A stretch of 64,000 bases of DNA from Methylobacterium currus (lineage in GTDB: Bacteria; Pseudomonadota; Alphaproteobacteria; Rhizobiales; Beijerinckiaceae): NCBI RefSeq assembly GCF_003058325.1, contig NZ_CP028845.1, forward strand, positions 113,453 to 177,452, read 5' to 3'. Made by a program: the position numbers and the translations under genes. The notes beneath the pieces are model-generated. The model was given only the letters and a program-made list of their open reading frames with translations. It did not search any database and was not told the origin of the DNA. This document shows, piece after piece, positions 32,772 to 42,190 of the stretch (positions are counted from its first letter, which is position 1; each line of letters starts with the position of its first letter).

Positions 32772-33767
32772 ATGTCGGATCCCAGCGGCGACCGCGCCGA
32801 GGGGCACGGGACGGGGGAAGCGAGAGCATCGCCGCGACCGCCTCGGAGTGCCCTTCTGCTCCTGAACCCGCGAAGCCGGAGCGGGAGCGCGGACGCGGCC
32901 GAGGCAGCGGTCCGGCGCCTCGAGGCCGGAGGTATGGCGCTGGTGCGCCGGCCCATGGGCGGACAGGAAGATGTGACCCGCGTGATCCAAGACCTCGCCG
33001 GTGCCGTGGAGGGCATCGTGGTCGGCGGCGGGGACGGGAGCGTCAACGCGGTCCTGGAGGGCGCGTTGGCCGCTAAGCTGCCGCTCGGCATCCTGCCCCT
33101 GGGCACGGCCAACGATCTGGCCCGCACGCTCGGCATCCCGACCGATCCGCCGGCGGCGGCCGGGGTGATCCAGGCGGGCCACTGCCGACGGATCGACCTT
33201 GGCCGGGTCAACGGACACCTGTTCGCGAATGTGGCCAGCCTGGGCTTGAGCGTCGAGCTCACGCGCCGACTCACCGCGCCGCTGAAGCGGCGCTGGGGGC
33301 GCTTCGGCTATCCCATCGCCGCTGCCCAAGCCCTGATCCATGCCAAGCCTTTCGTAGCCGAGGTGCGCTGCGGGCCGCTCTCCGAGCGGATGTCGGTCCG
33401 GCAGATCGCGGTGGGCAACGGCGTCTTCTACGGCGGGGGGATGTCGGTGTACGAGGCGGCGCAGATCGACGACGGCTGCCTCGATTTCTACAGCCTGGAG
33501 GCGCACCGACGCTGGTGGCTGCTTCCCGTGCTGCTCTTCCTACGGGGCGGACGCCAGCGCGGGCTGCCGGGCGTGCGGGCCTTCTGCAGCCTCGACCCCA
33601 TCCATATCCGCACCGAGCCGCCGCTGCCGGTCAACACGGACGGCGAGATCACGACGACGACGCCGGCACTGTTCGAGGTCCTGCCGCGGGCCCTCACCGT
33701 GTTCACCCCCGCGCCCTCAGCTCCGGCAACTCCCGCCAGCCCTGAGCCGGCCCGCCCACCATCCTGA
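32772..33767 (+). CDS. Diacylglycerol/lipid kinase family protein (YegS/DagK-like)
   Basis: About 331 residues. It has the nucleotide-binding VVGGGDGSVNAVLEG, then LGILPLGTANDLARTLGIP, and the C-terminal beta-sandwich with VNTDGEITTTTPALFEVLP. It would phosphorylate a lipid such as diacylglycerol at the inner membrane. The upstream part of the frame is rich in R/S/G and overlaps the repressor, so the start is placed at MSDPSGDRAEGHG. It is 12 bases ahead of the exchanger gene, implying a two-gene operon. The link with metals is unclear. Confidence 0.85.
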   Translation: MSDPSGDRAEGHGTGEARASPRPPRSALLLLNPRSRSGSADAAEAAVRRLEAGGMALVRRPMGGQEDVTRVIQDLAGAVEGIVVGGGDGSVNAVLEGALAAKLPLGILPLGTANDLARTLGIPTDPPAAAGVIQAGHCRRIDLGRVNGHLFANVASLGLSVELTRRLTAPLKRRWGRFGYPIAAAQALIHAKPFVAEVRCGPLSERMSVRQIAVGNGVFYGGGMSVYEAAQIDDGCLDFYSLEAHRRWWLLPVLLFLRGGRQRGLPGVRAFCSLDPIHIRTEPPLPVNTDGEITTTTPALFEVLPRALTVFTPAPSAPATPASPEPARPPS

Positions 33768-33779
33768 CGGAGGCCCTGG

Positions 33780-35048
33780 ATGCGACGTTTCCTAATGCTG
33801 GTGGTGGTCGCGGTGCTGGCGGCGATACCGGCGCTCGCGTTTCGTCTGACCGGCGCGACGATCGGGGCCCTCGGCGAGACTGCGGCCTACGGTCTCGCGA
33901 TCCTGTCGGCCGGCTTTCTGCTCTCGTGGGGGGCCGAGGCGGCCGAGCGGCACATTTCGCAGGGCCTGATCATCGCCGTCGTCGCCCTGGTGACCGTGCT
34001 GCCCGAGTACGCGGTCGATCTCTACTACGCCTATCAAGCCGGCAAGGCGGGGCCCGGGTCGCAGTACGTCCATTATGCCGCCGCCAACATGACCGGGGCG
34101 AACCGGCTCCTCGTCGGTGTGGGTTGGCCGCTGTTGGTGGTGATCCACTGGGCGCGCGGCGGCGGGCGGGCGCTGGACTTGTCACGCGGCAACGCGGTCG
34201 AGGTCGCCTTCCTGCTCGCGGCGAGCCTCTACGCCTTCGTCATCGTCCTCAAGGACAACATCACGCTCCTCGATTTTGCCATCCTGGCCGCGCTCTTCGG
34301 GGCCTATGTCTGGCGCGTGCGCGGCGCGCCTGGGGCGGAGGGGGACGAGGACGAAGAGCCCGGCCCCGCCGCGGCCCTGAACACGCTGCCGCTGCGGACG
34401 CAGTGGGCCGTCATGGCTGCACTGACGCTCGTCGCCTGCGTGATCATCCTCGCCTCAGCCGAGCCGTTCGCCGAGGCCATGGTGCGTTCGGGCCGGCTGC
34501 TGGGCCTCAACGAGTTCCTCCTGATCCAGTGGTTGGCGCCGCTGGCGAGCGAGGCTCCGGCCGTCACTGTCGCGATCCTGTTCGTGGTCGCGGGGCGCGC
34601 CGCGAACGGGCTCGGCGCCCTCGTCAGCGACAAGATCAACCAGTGGACGCTGCTCGTCGGCATGCTGCCGCTGGCCCTGAGCGTCGGCGCGGGTTCGATG
34701 TCTTCCCTGCCGCTCGACGCGCGCCAGGGCGAGGAGTTCTTCCTGACCGCGGCACAGTCGCTGTTCGCCTTGGCGCTGCTCCTGCGTCTGCGGCTCGGCC
34801 TCTGGTCGGCCCTGGCCTTGGCGGCCCTGTTCGGCGTGCAGGTCGCGCTGGCCTTCGCCTACCGGAACGACGAGGCGCGCACGGTCGCGACGCTGACCAC
34901 GCTCGCCTGGATCTATCTGGGACTGGCCGCCATCCTGTTCCTGGTGAATGGCCGGCGCCTCCTCGACCTCGGGCGCACCGCCCTCTTGGAGCGGCGGACG
35001 GCGGCTGGCGCGCCGGGGCGGCCCGAGGTGGCGCGCGGCCAGCGGTGA
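33780..35048 (+). CDS. Sodium/calcium-exchanger-family membrane protein
   Basis: 422 residues with about eleven hydrophobic helices. It shows the duplicated alpha-repeats of the CaCA superfamily: VALVTVLPEYAVDLYYAY, then AANMTGANRLLVG in the first half and WLAPLASEAPAVTVAILF, then KINQWTLLVGMLPLAL in the second. The Glu of each PE/SE motif is present (LPEY, ASEAP). A Glu/Asp-rich loop (AEGDEDEEPG) lies between the halves. It would exchange a divalent cation for Na+ or H+. Its position beside an ArsR repressor suggests metal-responsive expression (inference). Confidence 0.82.
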   Translation: MRRFLMLVVVAVLAAIPALAFRLTGATIGALGETAAYGLAILSAGFLLSWGAEAAERHISQGLIIAVVALVTVLPEYAVDLYYAYQAGKAGPGSQYVHYAAANMTGANRLLVGVGWPLLVVIHWARGGGRALDLSRGNAVEVAFLLAASLYAFVIVLKDNITLLDFAILAALFGAYVWRVRGAPGAEGDEDEEPGPAAALNTLPLRTQWAVMAALTLVACVIILASAEPFAEAMVRSGRLLGLNEFLLIQWLAPLASEAPAVTVAILFVVAGRAANGLGALVSDKINQWTLLVGMLPLALSVGAGSMSSLPLDARQGEEFFLTAAQSLFALALLLRLRLGLWSALALAALFGVQVALAFAYRNDEARTVATLTTLAWIYLGLAAILFLVNGRRLLDLGRTALLERRTAAGAPGRPEVARGQR

Positions 35049-35114
35049 GGGGTCCGACCCGGCGGTCTCCCCAGCGGTCTGCCCGGCCATCGAGATGGCC
35101 GTCCGATGCTCGCC

Positions 35115-35558
35115 TCAGCGCGCGAGCTCCGTCACCTCCCAGTCGTCGCCGGCTTGCTGGCAGGCCATGCCGCGAACCTGGGCGGTGCGCCGCGCCTCCT
35201 CGACGGTCGCCAGGAAGGCGCGGCAGATCCGACCCTCGCGCACGATCGGCAGGGCGGCCGGCGCGATGCTGCCCTTGCGGCCGGTGGCCGGGTTGTCCCA
35301 TCGCACGCGCAGGCCGTTGCCACTCGGCTCCAGGGCGAGGCCGAGAACGCCATGGGCCCTGCGCCAGTCCTCCTGGTCCAATCCCGGAAGTGACAAGGGC
35401 GCGCTCTGCTTTGGATCGTGCCCTGCAGCGCCGGGCGGGCCCTCGGCTGGCTGGGAGACCGGCAAGGAGATCGCGCAGGCCGGCAAGGCTAAGATCAGGA
35501 GCGTCCCGCCGACCCGGGGTAGGAGGAACGAGGCCGGTGAGGATCGGAGCGACGACAT
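35115..35558 (-). CDS. Lipoprotein of the surface-antigen (RT0821-like) family
   Basis: About 147 residues. The signal with lipobox is MSSLRSSPASFLLPRVGGTL, then LILALPAC. The C-terminal domain (GLALEPSGNGLRVRWDNPAT, then GRICRAFLATVEEARRTAQV and RGMACQQAGDDWEV) matches the alphaproteobacterial outer-membrane surface-antigen domain in which two Cys may pair. The upstream frame is discarded as non-coding. Envelope role unknown. Confidence 0.68.
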   Translation of the reverse strand: MSSLRSSPASFLLPRVGGTLLILALPACAISLPVSQPAEGPPGAAGHDPKQSAPLSLPGLDQEDWRRAHGVLGLALEPSGNGLRVRWDNPATGRKGSIAPAALPIVREGRICRAFLATVEEARRTAQVRGMACQQAGDDWEVTELAR

Positions 35559-35853
35559 GGGAGTGGGCTCGCCGAGGTTGGAGGTGAGGGGAAGAAGGGG
35601 TGGACCGGCGACCAGGGGTCTGCTCCAGCGCCCCGAACTACCCGGTGTGCTTCGCCCCGCAGGATGCGCGGGACATCGGTGCCGGCACGAAGCCGCTAGG
35701 CTGATCTTCAGAGCCGTCGGGCGTGCGCACGCCAAATCAGAGATCGTTGACATGATCGTAGGGCGAGACGTGAGTCAGCAGGTTTCGGGTGCTCACTCGA
35801 CGGTTGCGCGCAAGTGCAACACCGCATCAGCCAAGTAGGTCGAGTTCCCGCTG

Positions 35854-36237
35854 TCATTCATGGCGGATGGCGTCCCCGTACTGAAATATGGCGTCGCTGC
35901 CGTCGTCCATTCGGAATGTCCCGGCCCCGGCGAACGAACTCGTCCCAGCGGCTGGTCCGACGCCGCGCTGACCGTTCGAGCAATGCAGGGTCGCTGACGC
36001 CTGCGTCTCCGCCCCAGACGGGTGAAAGGTGCCGCTGCAGTTCATCCGCCCGTCGGTGACAAAGAAGTAGCGCCTCAGCAGCCGGCTCGTCACGTTACCC
36101 CTCAAGTGCTCTCCAGAGGAAAGCTGAAGGATGAACGGCACTGTCGCGAAGCCGGGAACATCGGGAATACGGCTGCAATTGGCAAGTGTTGCAGCCAATC
36201 CAGTTACACACACAAGCCTCGTCAAGCCGATCACCAT
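35854..36237 (-). CDS. Small putative lipoprotein
   Basis: About 127 residues from MVIGLTRLVCVTGLAATLANCS; the LANC end of the hydrophobic segment looks like a lipobox. The mature part (PFILQLSSGEHLRGNVTSRL, then GTFHPSGAETQASATLHCSN) looks like a small beta-rich domain with one Cys pair. No family recognised. It is one of four small exported genes on the minus strand between the exchanger and the RND genes. Confidence 0.6.
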   Translation of the reverse strand: MVIGLTRLVCVTGLAATLANCSRIPDVPGFATVPFILQLSSGEHLRGNVTSRLLRRYFFVTDGRMNCSGTFHPSGAETQASATLHCSNGQRGVGPAAGTSSFAGAGTFRMDDGSDAIFQYGDAIRHE

Positions 36238-36391
36238 GAGATTTCCTTGGTTAAGCCGATCCGACAAGGGGCGGCTTGCCTCCTTGACGGACCAGTCAAA
36301 GCCTGAGGGGCAGACGCGGGCTCGGCAGCCTTCCAGCCATGCCCATGATCCTCAGCCCTCGCGAGCCGACGTTGCCTGGAGAGGTTCGCAT

Positions 36392-36745
36392 CTAAATGCC
36401 GGGCCCGCGCAAGCGCCGGTAGAGAGCCCTGACGGCATCCATGTAGTCTTGATCTGGGTTCTGGGCGCAAAACGTGCGCAGAAAATCTACTTGCGCCTGA
36501 AGCGGAAAAGAGCGTGGTGTCAGATCCAAGCCTTCGTCCAAACCTGCGGGCGCACGAATGAGAACGCCGCTCATGAATCCTTGTGCCCAAGCAAAGAAGT
36601 ACAGCTCGGCTGCTTGGGTCGAACCGATCTCCTCGTTAAATTCAGCGCAGGTCTGGGCACCGATGCCGACGATCTTGGCCGTCGACTGCGCCTGCGCGGA
36701 TGTCGCGACCGCGATGCCGAGGGCCATTATCAGTGTTCTTCGCAT
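36392..36745 (-). CDS. Small periplasmic protein
   Basis: About 117 residues. The signal peptide MRRTLIMALGIAVATSAQAQ is followed by a helical domain with two Cys (GAQTCAEFNEEIG and FLRTFCAQNPDQDY) and YFFAWAQGFMSGVLIRA. The pattern recalls small Rap1a/HdeA-like periplasmic helical proteins, but the family is not established. It precedes the next exported gene in an apparent minus-strand series. Confidence 0.62.
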   Translation of the reverse strand: MRRTLIMALGIAVATSAQAQSTAKIVGIGAQTCAEFNEEIGSTQAAELYFFAWAQGFMSGVLIRAPAGLDEGLDLTPRSFPLQAQVDFLRTFCAQNPDQDYMDAVRALYRRLRGPGI

Positions 36746-36817
36746 CGAAACTCCCCTTCGCTCCAGGGTTGCAGGACAGTTCCGGCCGGACACGGATGAG
36801 CTCCGGCCAGCGCGCGG

Positions 36818-37375
36818 TCATGGCGCTGTGCCCCGTTCCCGGGCCTCGAGTAGGTCGGCGGTGTGGACGGTGGCGGGATGGCCGGTCGCGGCCTCGTGCT
36901 CCAGCGAGCACTTCTCGTAGAGTTCGCCCGAGGCAATCATGATGATGCGTTTCCCGCCGCCCGCGACGAGGCGGATCGCCAGAAGCGTCCGCCCCGTCGG
37001 CCAAACGACCGCTTGCGTCGGCCTGTCGTCCCGCGGCGCGCCGTAACGTCGAACCCCCTCCCGATAGATGGCTGCATAGGCCGACGGGATCTCGGCCTCC
37101 GCGAAAGGCCGGCTGAGCCAGATGACCTGCTGCAGACCCTCCTCCTGACAGACCTCGAGGACGATTTGCTGGGTGTCGGACCCGGACGCCGGGGGCTGGC
37201 CGTGGACGTAGAACAGGGCCGTGACGTTCCCCTCGCGATCCGCCATGGATGGGCGGGGCACGGATGTGAGCGGCCCCCATGCGAGACCGAAGGGTGCATC
37301 TCCCGCCGGTGCCCCTGAGACGGCGCCAGCCCAGAGGAGTGCCGTCGGGAGCAGGAGTCGAGGCGCTATCGCCAT
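36818..37375 (-). CDS. Secreted protein next to the RND efflux genes
   Basis: About 185 residues. The signal peptide MAIAPRLLLPTALLWAGAVS ends near SGAPA. The mature protein starts GDAPFGLAWGPLTSVPRPSM and contains two Cys (LEVCQEEGL, ELYEKCSLEHEA). No recognised family. It lies 60 bases downstream of the RND permease on the same strand and so may be part of that operon, with a periplasmic role in metal handling (inference). Confidence 0.6.
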   Translation of the reverse strand: MAIAPRLLLPTALLWAGAVSGAPAGDAPFGLAWGPLTSVPRPSMADREGNVTALFYVHGQPPASGSDTQQIVLEVCQEEGLQQVIWLSRPFAEAEIPSAYAAIYREGVRRYGAPRDDRPTQAVVWPTGRTLLAIRLVAGGGKRIIMIASGELYEKCSLEHEAATGHPATVHTADLLEARERGTAP

Positions 37376-37435
37376 GGTCCACCTCGGTGTTGCCGGTCCT
37401 GCCAATCTTCGCTGCCCGACGATGCGCCGGCCGGG

Positions 37436-40400
37436 CTATTCGGCTGCCTGCCGGAGCGGCCGGCGGACGGCTCCCGCGTCCTCTTCCCGTCGAGGAGCCG
37501 TCGGGGTCTGCACGCCGCCGAACCGGGCGTAGAGGGCCGGCAGGACGAGGAGCGTGAGCAGGGTTGCGCTGATCAGGCCGCCGATGACCACGGTCGCCAG
37601 GGGCCGCTGGATCTCCGCCCCGGTCTCGGTGGCCAGCGCCATCGGCACGAAGCCGAGGGATGCCACCAGCGCCGTCATCGCCACCGGCCGCAGCCGGGTC
37701 ATCGCGCCCTCGTAGATCGCCTCCGCCTTCGGCCGCCCTTCCGCGATGAGCTGCTTGATGAAGGTCAGCATCACGAGGCCGTTCAGGACTGCGACCCCCG
37801 ACAGGGCTATGAACCCGACCGCGGCGGGGACCGAGAATGGCATCCCCCTCAGCCAGAGCGCCGCGATGCCGCCGGTCAGCGCCAGTGGCACCGCGCTGAA
37901 CACCAGCAGCGCGTCCCGCGGCGAGCCCAGCGCCGAGTACAACAGCAGGAAGATCAGGAAGAAGCACACCGGCACCACGATCATCAGGCGCTGCCGAGCC
38001 GAGGCGAGGTTCTCGAACTGGCCGCCCCAGCTCACGCTGTAGCCCGAGGGCAATTGCACCTCGCTCCCGACCTTTGCCTGCGCCTCCGCCACGAGCGAAC
38101 CGATGTCCCGGCCGCGTACGTTGGCGGTGACCACGACACGGCGCTTGCCGTTTTCCCGGCTGATCTGGTTTGGTCCCTCGGAGACGGTGAAACTTGCGAC
38201 CTGCTTCAGAAGCACCGACGCGGCGCGCCCATTCGGTCCAGGGGGGAGAGATACGGGCAGGTTTTCCAGAGCCTCGCGGTCCTCGCGCACCTTGTCCGTC
38301 AAGCGCACGACGATGGGGAAGCGCCGATCGCCCTCGAACACCATGCCGGCCTCCTTGCCGCCGATGGCTGCACCGATGACCTCCTGGATGGCCGACGTGC
38401 TCAGGCCAAGACGCGCTGCTCCGATCTTGTCGATCTTGATCTCCAGGAACGGCAGGCCCGCGGTCTGCTCGACCTTGACGTCTTCGGCGCCTGGCGTGCC
38501 ACGCAGGATCGCGGCGATCTGGTTCGCCACCCTCGTCATCGGCTCGAACTCCTCGCCGAACACCTTGACGGCGAGATCGCCGCGGGTGCCGGCCAGGAGC
38601 TCGTTGAAGCGCAGCTGGATCGGCTGCGAAAACTCCAGAACGTTGCCAGCCAAGCCTCCAACCGCTTTCTCGATCTGCTCCTGGAGCTCGGCCTTGGACA
38701 GCTCCGGGTCCGGCCACTCCTCCTGCGGTTTGAGGATCACGAAGGTGTCGGAGGAGTTCTGCGGCATCGGGTCGGAAGCGACCTCGGCCGTGCCCGTCTT
38801 CGAGAAGACGTAGGCCACCTGCGGGAACTTACTCACGGCCTGCTCGATCTTGAGTTGCATCGCCTGCGACTGCGACAGCGAGGTCGAGGGGATCCGCAGC
38901 GCGTTCATCGCGATGCTCTTCTCGTCGAGCGTCGGGATGAACTCCGCACCGAGCCGGGTGAACAGCACCCCGGCGCCGGCGAGCAGCAGAAGCGCGGCGG
39001 AGATGAACACCAGCGGGGCCCGCACCGCTGCACCCAAGGCAGGACGGTAGGCGGCCTTGAAGGCCCGAATGATGAGGTTGTCCTTCTCGGTCACCTTGCC
39101 GGTGATCACGATGGCGATCATCGCCGGGACGAAGGTGAGGGACAGGACGAAGGCGGAGACCAGCGCGATAATGACGGTCAGCGCCATCGGCTCGAACATC
39201 TTGCCCTCGACGCCCGTGAAGGTCAGGAGGGGCACGTAGACGAGGATGATGATCGCCTGCCCGAACAGGGACGGCTTGATCATCTCCTCGGCCGATGCGC
39301 GCACGGTGGCGAGCCGCTCCTCCAAGTCGAGCTTGCGCCCGAGTTCGGCTTGCTTCTCGGCGAGGTGGCGCAACGCATTCTCGGTGATGATGACGGCGCC
39401 GTCGACGATGAGGCCGAAGTCGAGGGCGCCGAGGCTCATCAGGTTCGCCGAGATCCTCGCCTCGACCATGCCGGTCATGGTCATCAGCATGGCGACCGGG
39501 ATGACCAGCGCCGTGATGATGGCGGCGCGGATGTTGCCGAGCAGCAGGAACAGGATGACGATGACCAGGGCCGCCCCCTCGGCCAAGTTCTTGGCCACCG
39601 TTTTGATCGTGGCCTCGACGAGGAGCGTCCGGTTGAGCACGGTCTGCACGGCGACGCCGGGCGGGAGCGAACGCCGGATCTCGTTCATCTTGGCATCGAC
39701 GGCCGCCGCCACCGTGCGGCTGTTCTCGCCGATCAGCATCAAGGCGGTGCCGATGACGACCTCCCGCCCGTCCTCGCTGCCCGAGCCGGTCCGCAGATCC
39801 CGCCCGATCCGGACCTGAGCTATGTCCTTGATCCGGACGGGCACGCCGCCGCGGGTGGTGACGACGACGGTGCCGATTTCCTCCATGCTCTCCAGGCGCC
39901 CCGCCGCGCGCACGACGTAGCCCTCGCCATTCTCCTCCAGGTAGCGGGCGCCCTGGTTGGCGTTGTTCGCTTCCAGCGCGCGGGCGACGTCGGCGAAGGA
40001 CAGGTCGAGGGAGGCGAGCTTCATCGGGTCGGGCTGGACGTGATACTGCTTCTCGTAGCCGCCGATGCCATCGACGCCGGCCACGCCAGGCACGGTCTTG
40101 ATCTGCAGGCGGATGATCCAGTCCTGGATTGTGCGGAGATATGCGGACCGCTCCAACTCGGTCGTGAGGCGCTGCCCCTCGGGCGTGAGGTAGCTGCCGT
40201 CGGATTGCCAGCCCGGCTTGCCGTCGACGATCGGCGCGCCCTCGCCCGGCTTCGCATAGTGCACCGACCACATGTAGATCTCGCCCAGACCTGTCGAGAT
40301 CGGACCCATCTGCGGCTCGGCCCCGGGTGGCAGCGAGGCCTTCGCTTGGCTCAGACGCTCGCCGACCTGCTGGCGGGCGAAGTAGATGTCGAGCTTTTCC

Positions 40401-40693
40401 GCGAAGACGGCGGTGACCTGTGAGAAGCCGTTGCGCGAGAGCGAGCGGGTGTATTCGAGCCCCTTGATGCCGGCGAGCGCGGTCTCGACCGGGTAGGTGA
40501 CCTGCTTCTCGATATCGACCGGCGAGTAGGAGGGTGCGACCGTGTTGATCTGCACCTGGTTGTTGGTGATGTCCGGCACCGCGTCGATGGGCAACTTGGT
40601 CAGCGAAAACACGCCGAACCCGGCAGCCAGGAGCGACAGCAGCACCACGAGCCAGCGCTGGTGAACGGAGAAGTCGAGAATACGGCTGATCAT
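37436..40693 (-). CDS. CzcA-type heavy-metal RND efflux permease
   Basis: 1085 residues, full-length HME-RND. It starts MISRILDFSVHQRWLVVLLS with the typical LPIDAVPDITNNQVQI. Helix IV shows DFGLIVDGAVIITENAL, the Asp-Asp-Glu pattern of CzcA-type divalent-cation pumps rather than the monovalent Cu/Ag pattern. It pumps Co2+, Zn2+, Cd2+ or Ni2+ out of the periplasm by proton antiport, with the adaptor encoded 14 bases upstream. No outer-membrane factor gene is present in the window. The large frame on the opposite strand is a shadow. Confidence 0.93.
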   Translation of the reverse strand: MISRILDFSVHQRWLVVLLSLLAAGFGVFSLTKLPIDAVPDITNNQVQINTVAPSYSPVDIEKQVTYPVETALAGIKGLEYTRSLSRNGFSQVTAVFAEKLDIYFARQQVGERLSQAKASLPPGAEPQMGPISTGLGEIYMWSVHYAKPGEGAPIVDGKPGWQSDGSYLTPEGQRLTTELERSAYLRTIQDWIIRLQIKTVPGVAGVDGIGGYEKQYHVQPDPMKLASLDLSFADVARALEANNANQGARYLEENGEGYVVRAAGRLESMEEIGTVVVTTRGGVPVRIKDIAQVRIGRDLRTGSGSEDGREVVIGTALMLIGENSRTVAAAVDAKMNEIRRSLPPGVAVQTVLNRTLLVEATIKTVAKNLAEGAALVIVILFLLLGNIRAAIITALVIPVAMLMTMTGMVEARISANLMSLGALDFGLIVDGAVIITENALRHLAEKQAELGRKLDLEERLATVRASAEEMIKPSLFGQAIIILVYVPLLTFTGVEGKMFEPMALTVIIALVSAFVLSLTFVPAMIAIVITGKVTEKDNLIIRAFKAAYRPALGAAVRAPLVFISAALLLLAGAGVLFTRLGAEFIPTLDEKSIAMNALRIPSTSLSQSQAMQLKIEQAVSKFPQVAYVFSKTGTAEVASDPMPQNSSDTFVILKPQEEWPDPELSKAELQEQIEKAVGGLAGNVLEFSQPIQLRFNELLAGTRGDLAVKVFGEEFEPMTRVANQIAAILRGTPGAEDVKVEQTAGLPFLEIKIDKIGAARLGLSTSAIQEVIGAAIGGKEAGMVFEGDRRFPIVVRLTDKVREDREALENLPVSLPPGPNGRAASVLLKQVASFTVSEGPNQISRENGKRRVVVTANVRGRDIGSLVAEAQAKVGSEVQLPSGYSVSWGGQFENLASARQRLMIVVPVCFFLIFLLLYSALGSPRDALLVFSAVPLALTGGIAALWLRGMPFSVPAAVGFIALSGVAVLNGLVMLTFIKQLIAEGRPKAEAIYEGAMTRLRPVAMTALVASLGFVPMALATETGAEIQRPLATVVIGGLISATLLTLLVLPALYARFGGVQTPTAPRREEDAGAVRRPLRQAAE

Positions 40694-40707
40694 GGGGTGC
40701 TCCGCGG

Positions 40708-42057
40708 TCAGTCGTTATCGCCGGCTTCGGACTTGCCGAGCTCAGCCTTGAGAAGGAACGTGTTGCCCACCGCGATCTCGTCGCCTGGTGCGAGGCCGGA
40801 GACGATCTCGACCGCTTCATCGTCGGTCCTGCCGACCTCGACGTTCCGTTTTTTGAAGCCCGCTGGCGTGCGCACGAAAACCACGCGCTTGCCCTCGACC
40901 GTCTGTAGCGCCGCCTTCGGCAACTTCACCTTGACCCGGTCCTGCGCGATCTCGACCTCGGCGGTCACGAAGGTGCCCGGCCGCCAAGTCATGTCCTTGT
41001 TCGGTAAGGCGACGATGACCCGGGCGGAGCGCGTGTCCGGATTGAGGATCGGGCTGACGAAGATGATCTTGCCCTCGGCGCGCCTGTCCTCGTCGCCCAG
41101 GTTCGGGACGATGCCGACGCGCGCTCCTTCCTTGATCTTCACGAGCTCCACGGTGGGTACTGCGAGTTCGATCCAGACGTTGGACAGGTCAGCGACGGAG
41201 TAGAGGTCGGGCGGGTCGCCTTGGCCACCGACCGTGGTGCCCACATCGACCTTGCGCTCGACCACCCGCCCCGTTAGGGGCGAGCGCAGCTCGTACTGGC
41301 GCAGGCTCGACAGGTTCGGGGTCGTCTCGTCCTTTTTCGCCAAGCTTGAGACCTCGGTGGCGTTGAGCCCGAGGGCCGAAAGCTTCTGCCGGGCGAGATC
41401 GACGCGCAGTTGCGCTTCCGAGTAGACGGCTCTGGCGTTGAGGAAGGCGGATTCCGCGGATATCCGCTTGTCCCAGAGGGACTGCTGCCGGTCGAAGTTC
41501 GTCTTCTCCAGCTCCGCCTTGACGGTGGTCGTCAGGTACTCGCTCTTGGCGTCGGCGACCTCGCGACTGTCGAGCACGGCCACGACCTCACCCTTTCGCA
41601 CGGGATCGCCCAGGCGCTTGCGCATCTCGGCCACGGTCCCGACGACCCGGGCCGGCACGCGCGCGATCCGGTCGGCGTCCGGCGTAATTGTGCCCGGAAC
41701 GATCAGGTGCTGCGCGATCGTGCCCCCTTCGGCCTGTGCAAGCGTGATATCCTGCCCCGCGACCTGCTCGGGCTGCATCTTGATCAGGCCCTCCTCGGCG
41801 TGCTTCTCCCCTCCCTTGTGCTCAAGCGCGTCCGCAGGCCTTTCGGCTCCGGGCTTCTCGTCATGCTGGGAACCGCGCTCGCCTGCGTGCTCCGGGGCCT
41901 CTGTTTTGGAAGCCCCGCGGCCGGCGGCCGGAGGCGGCTGGACCTTCGAAATCCCGACCGCGGCGAGGGCGCCCTGGATGAGTTCGGACACGCGTGGCAC
42001 CGCACCACCGACGGCGATGCCGGTGGCCAGGATGGCAACGGACAGGAGAATGCGCAT
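40708..42057 (-). CDS. CzcB-type RND periplasmic adaptor
   Basis: About 449 residues from MRILLSVAILATGIAVGGAV; a longer start at 42126 is possible. A charged His-containing linker (EHAGERGSQHDEK, HKGGEKHAEEG) may bind metal. The lipoyl/hairpin part follows (GTVAEMRKRLGDPVRKGEVV, coiled-coil KSEYLTTTVKAELEKTNFD), then the beta-barrel (RSPLTGRVVERKVDVGTTVG). It links the inner-membrane pump to an outer-membrane channel. It is 14 bases upstream of the permease gene, forming a czcBA pair. Confidence 0.9.
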   Translation of the reverse strand: MRILLSVAILATGIAVGGAVPRVSELIQGALAAVGISKVQPPPAAGRGASKTEAPEHAGERGSQHDEKPGAERPADALEHKGGEKHAEEGLIKMQPEQVAGQDITLAQAEGGTIAQHLIVPGTITPDADRIARVPARVVGTVAEMRKRLGDPVRKGEVVAVLDSREVADAKSEYLTTTVKAELEKTNFDRQQSLWDKRISAESAFLNARAVYSEAQLRVDLARQKLSALGLNATEVSSLAKKDETTPNLSSLRQYELRSPLTGRVVERKVDVGTTVGGQGDPPDLYSVADLSNVWIELAVPTVELVKIKEGARVGIVPNLGDEDRRAEGKIIFVSPILNPDTRSARVIVALPNKDMTWRPGTFVTAEVEIAQDRVKVKLPKAALQTVEGKRVVFVRTPAGFKKRNVEVGRTDDEAVEIVSGLAPGDEIAVGNTFLLKAELGKSEAGDND

Positions 42058-42190
42058 TGGGCCTAACTCAACCGGGACGTCAATTAGCCGCCTGTCGGGC
42101 GGTGACGGTCGCTCCCGCGTGTTCATCTGAGCTGGATCGATGGCCCGGCGGGAAGCGGAAGGTCCGCGCCACTCCGGTGGCGCGGTTACC

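Noticed and set aside
38054..40423. A 789-codon plus-strand frame opposite the CzcA gene
   Set aside because: Highly His/Asp/Arg/Leu-biased with no domain pattern, while the minus strand encodes a complete RND permease.
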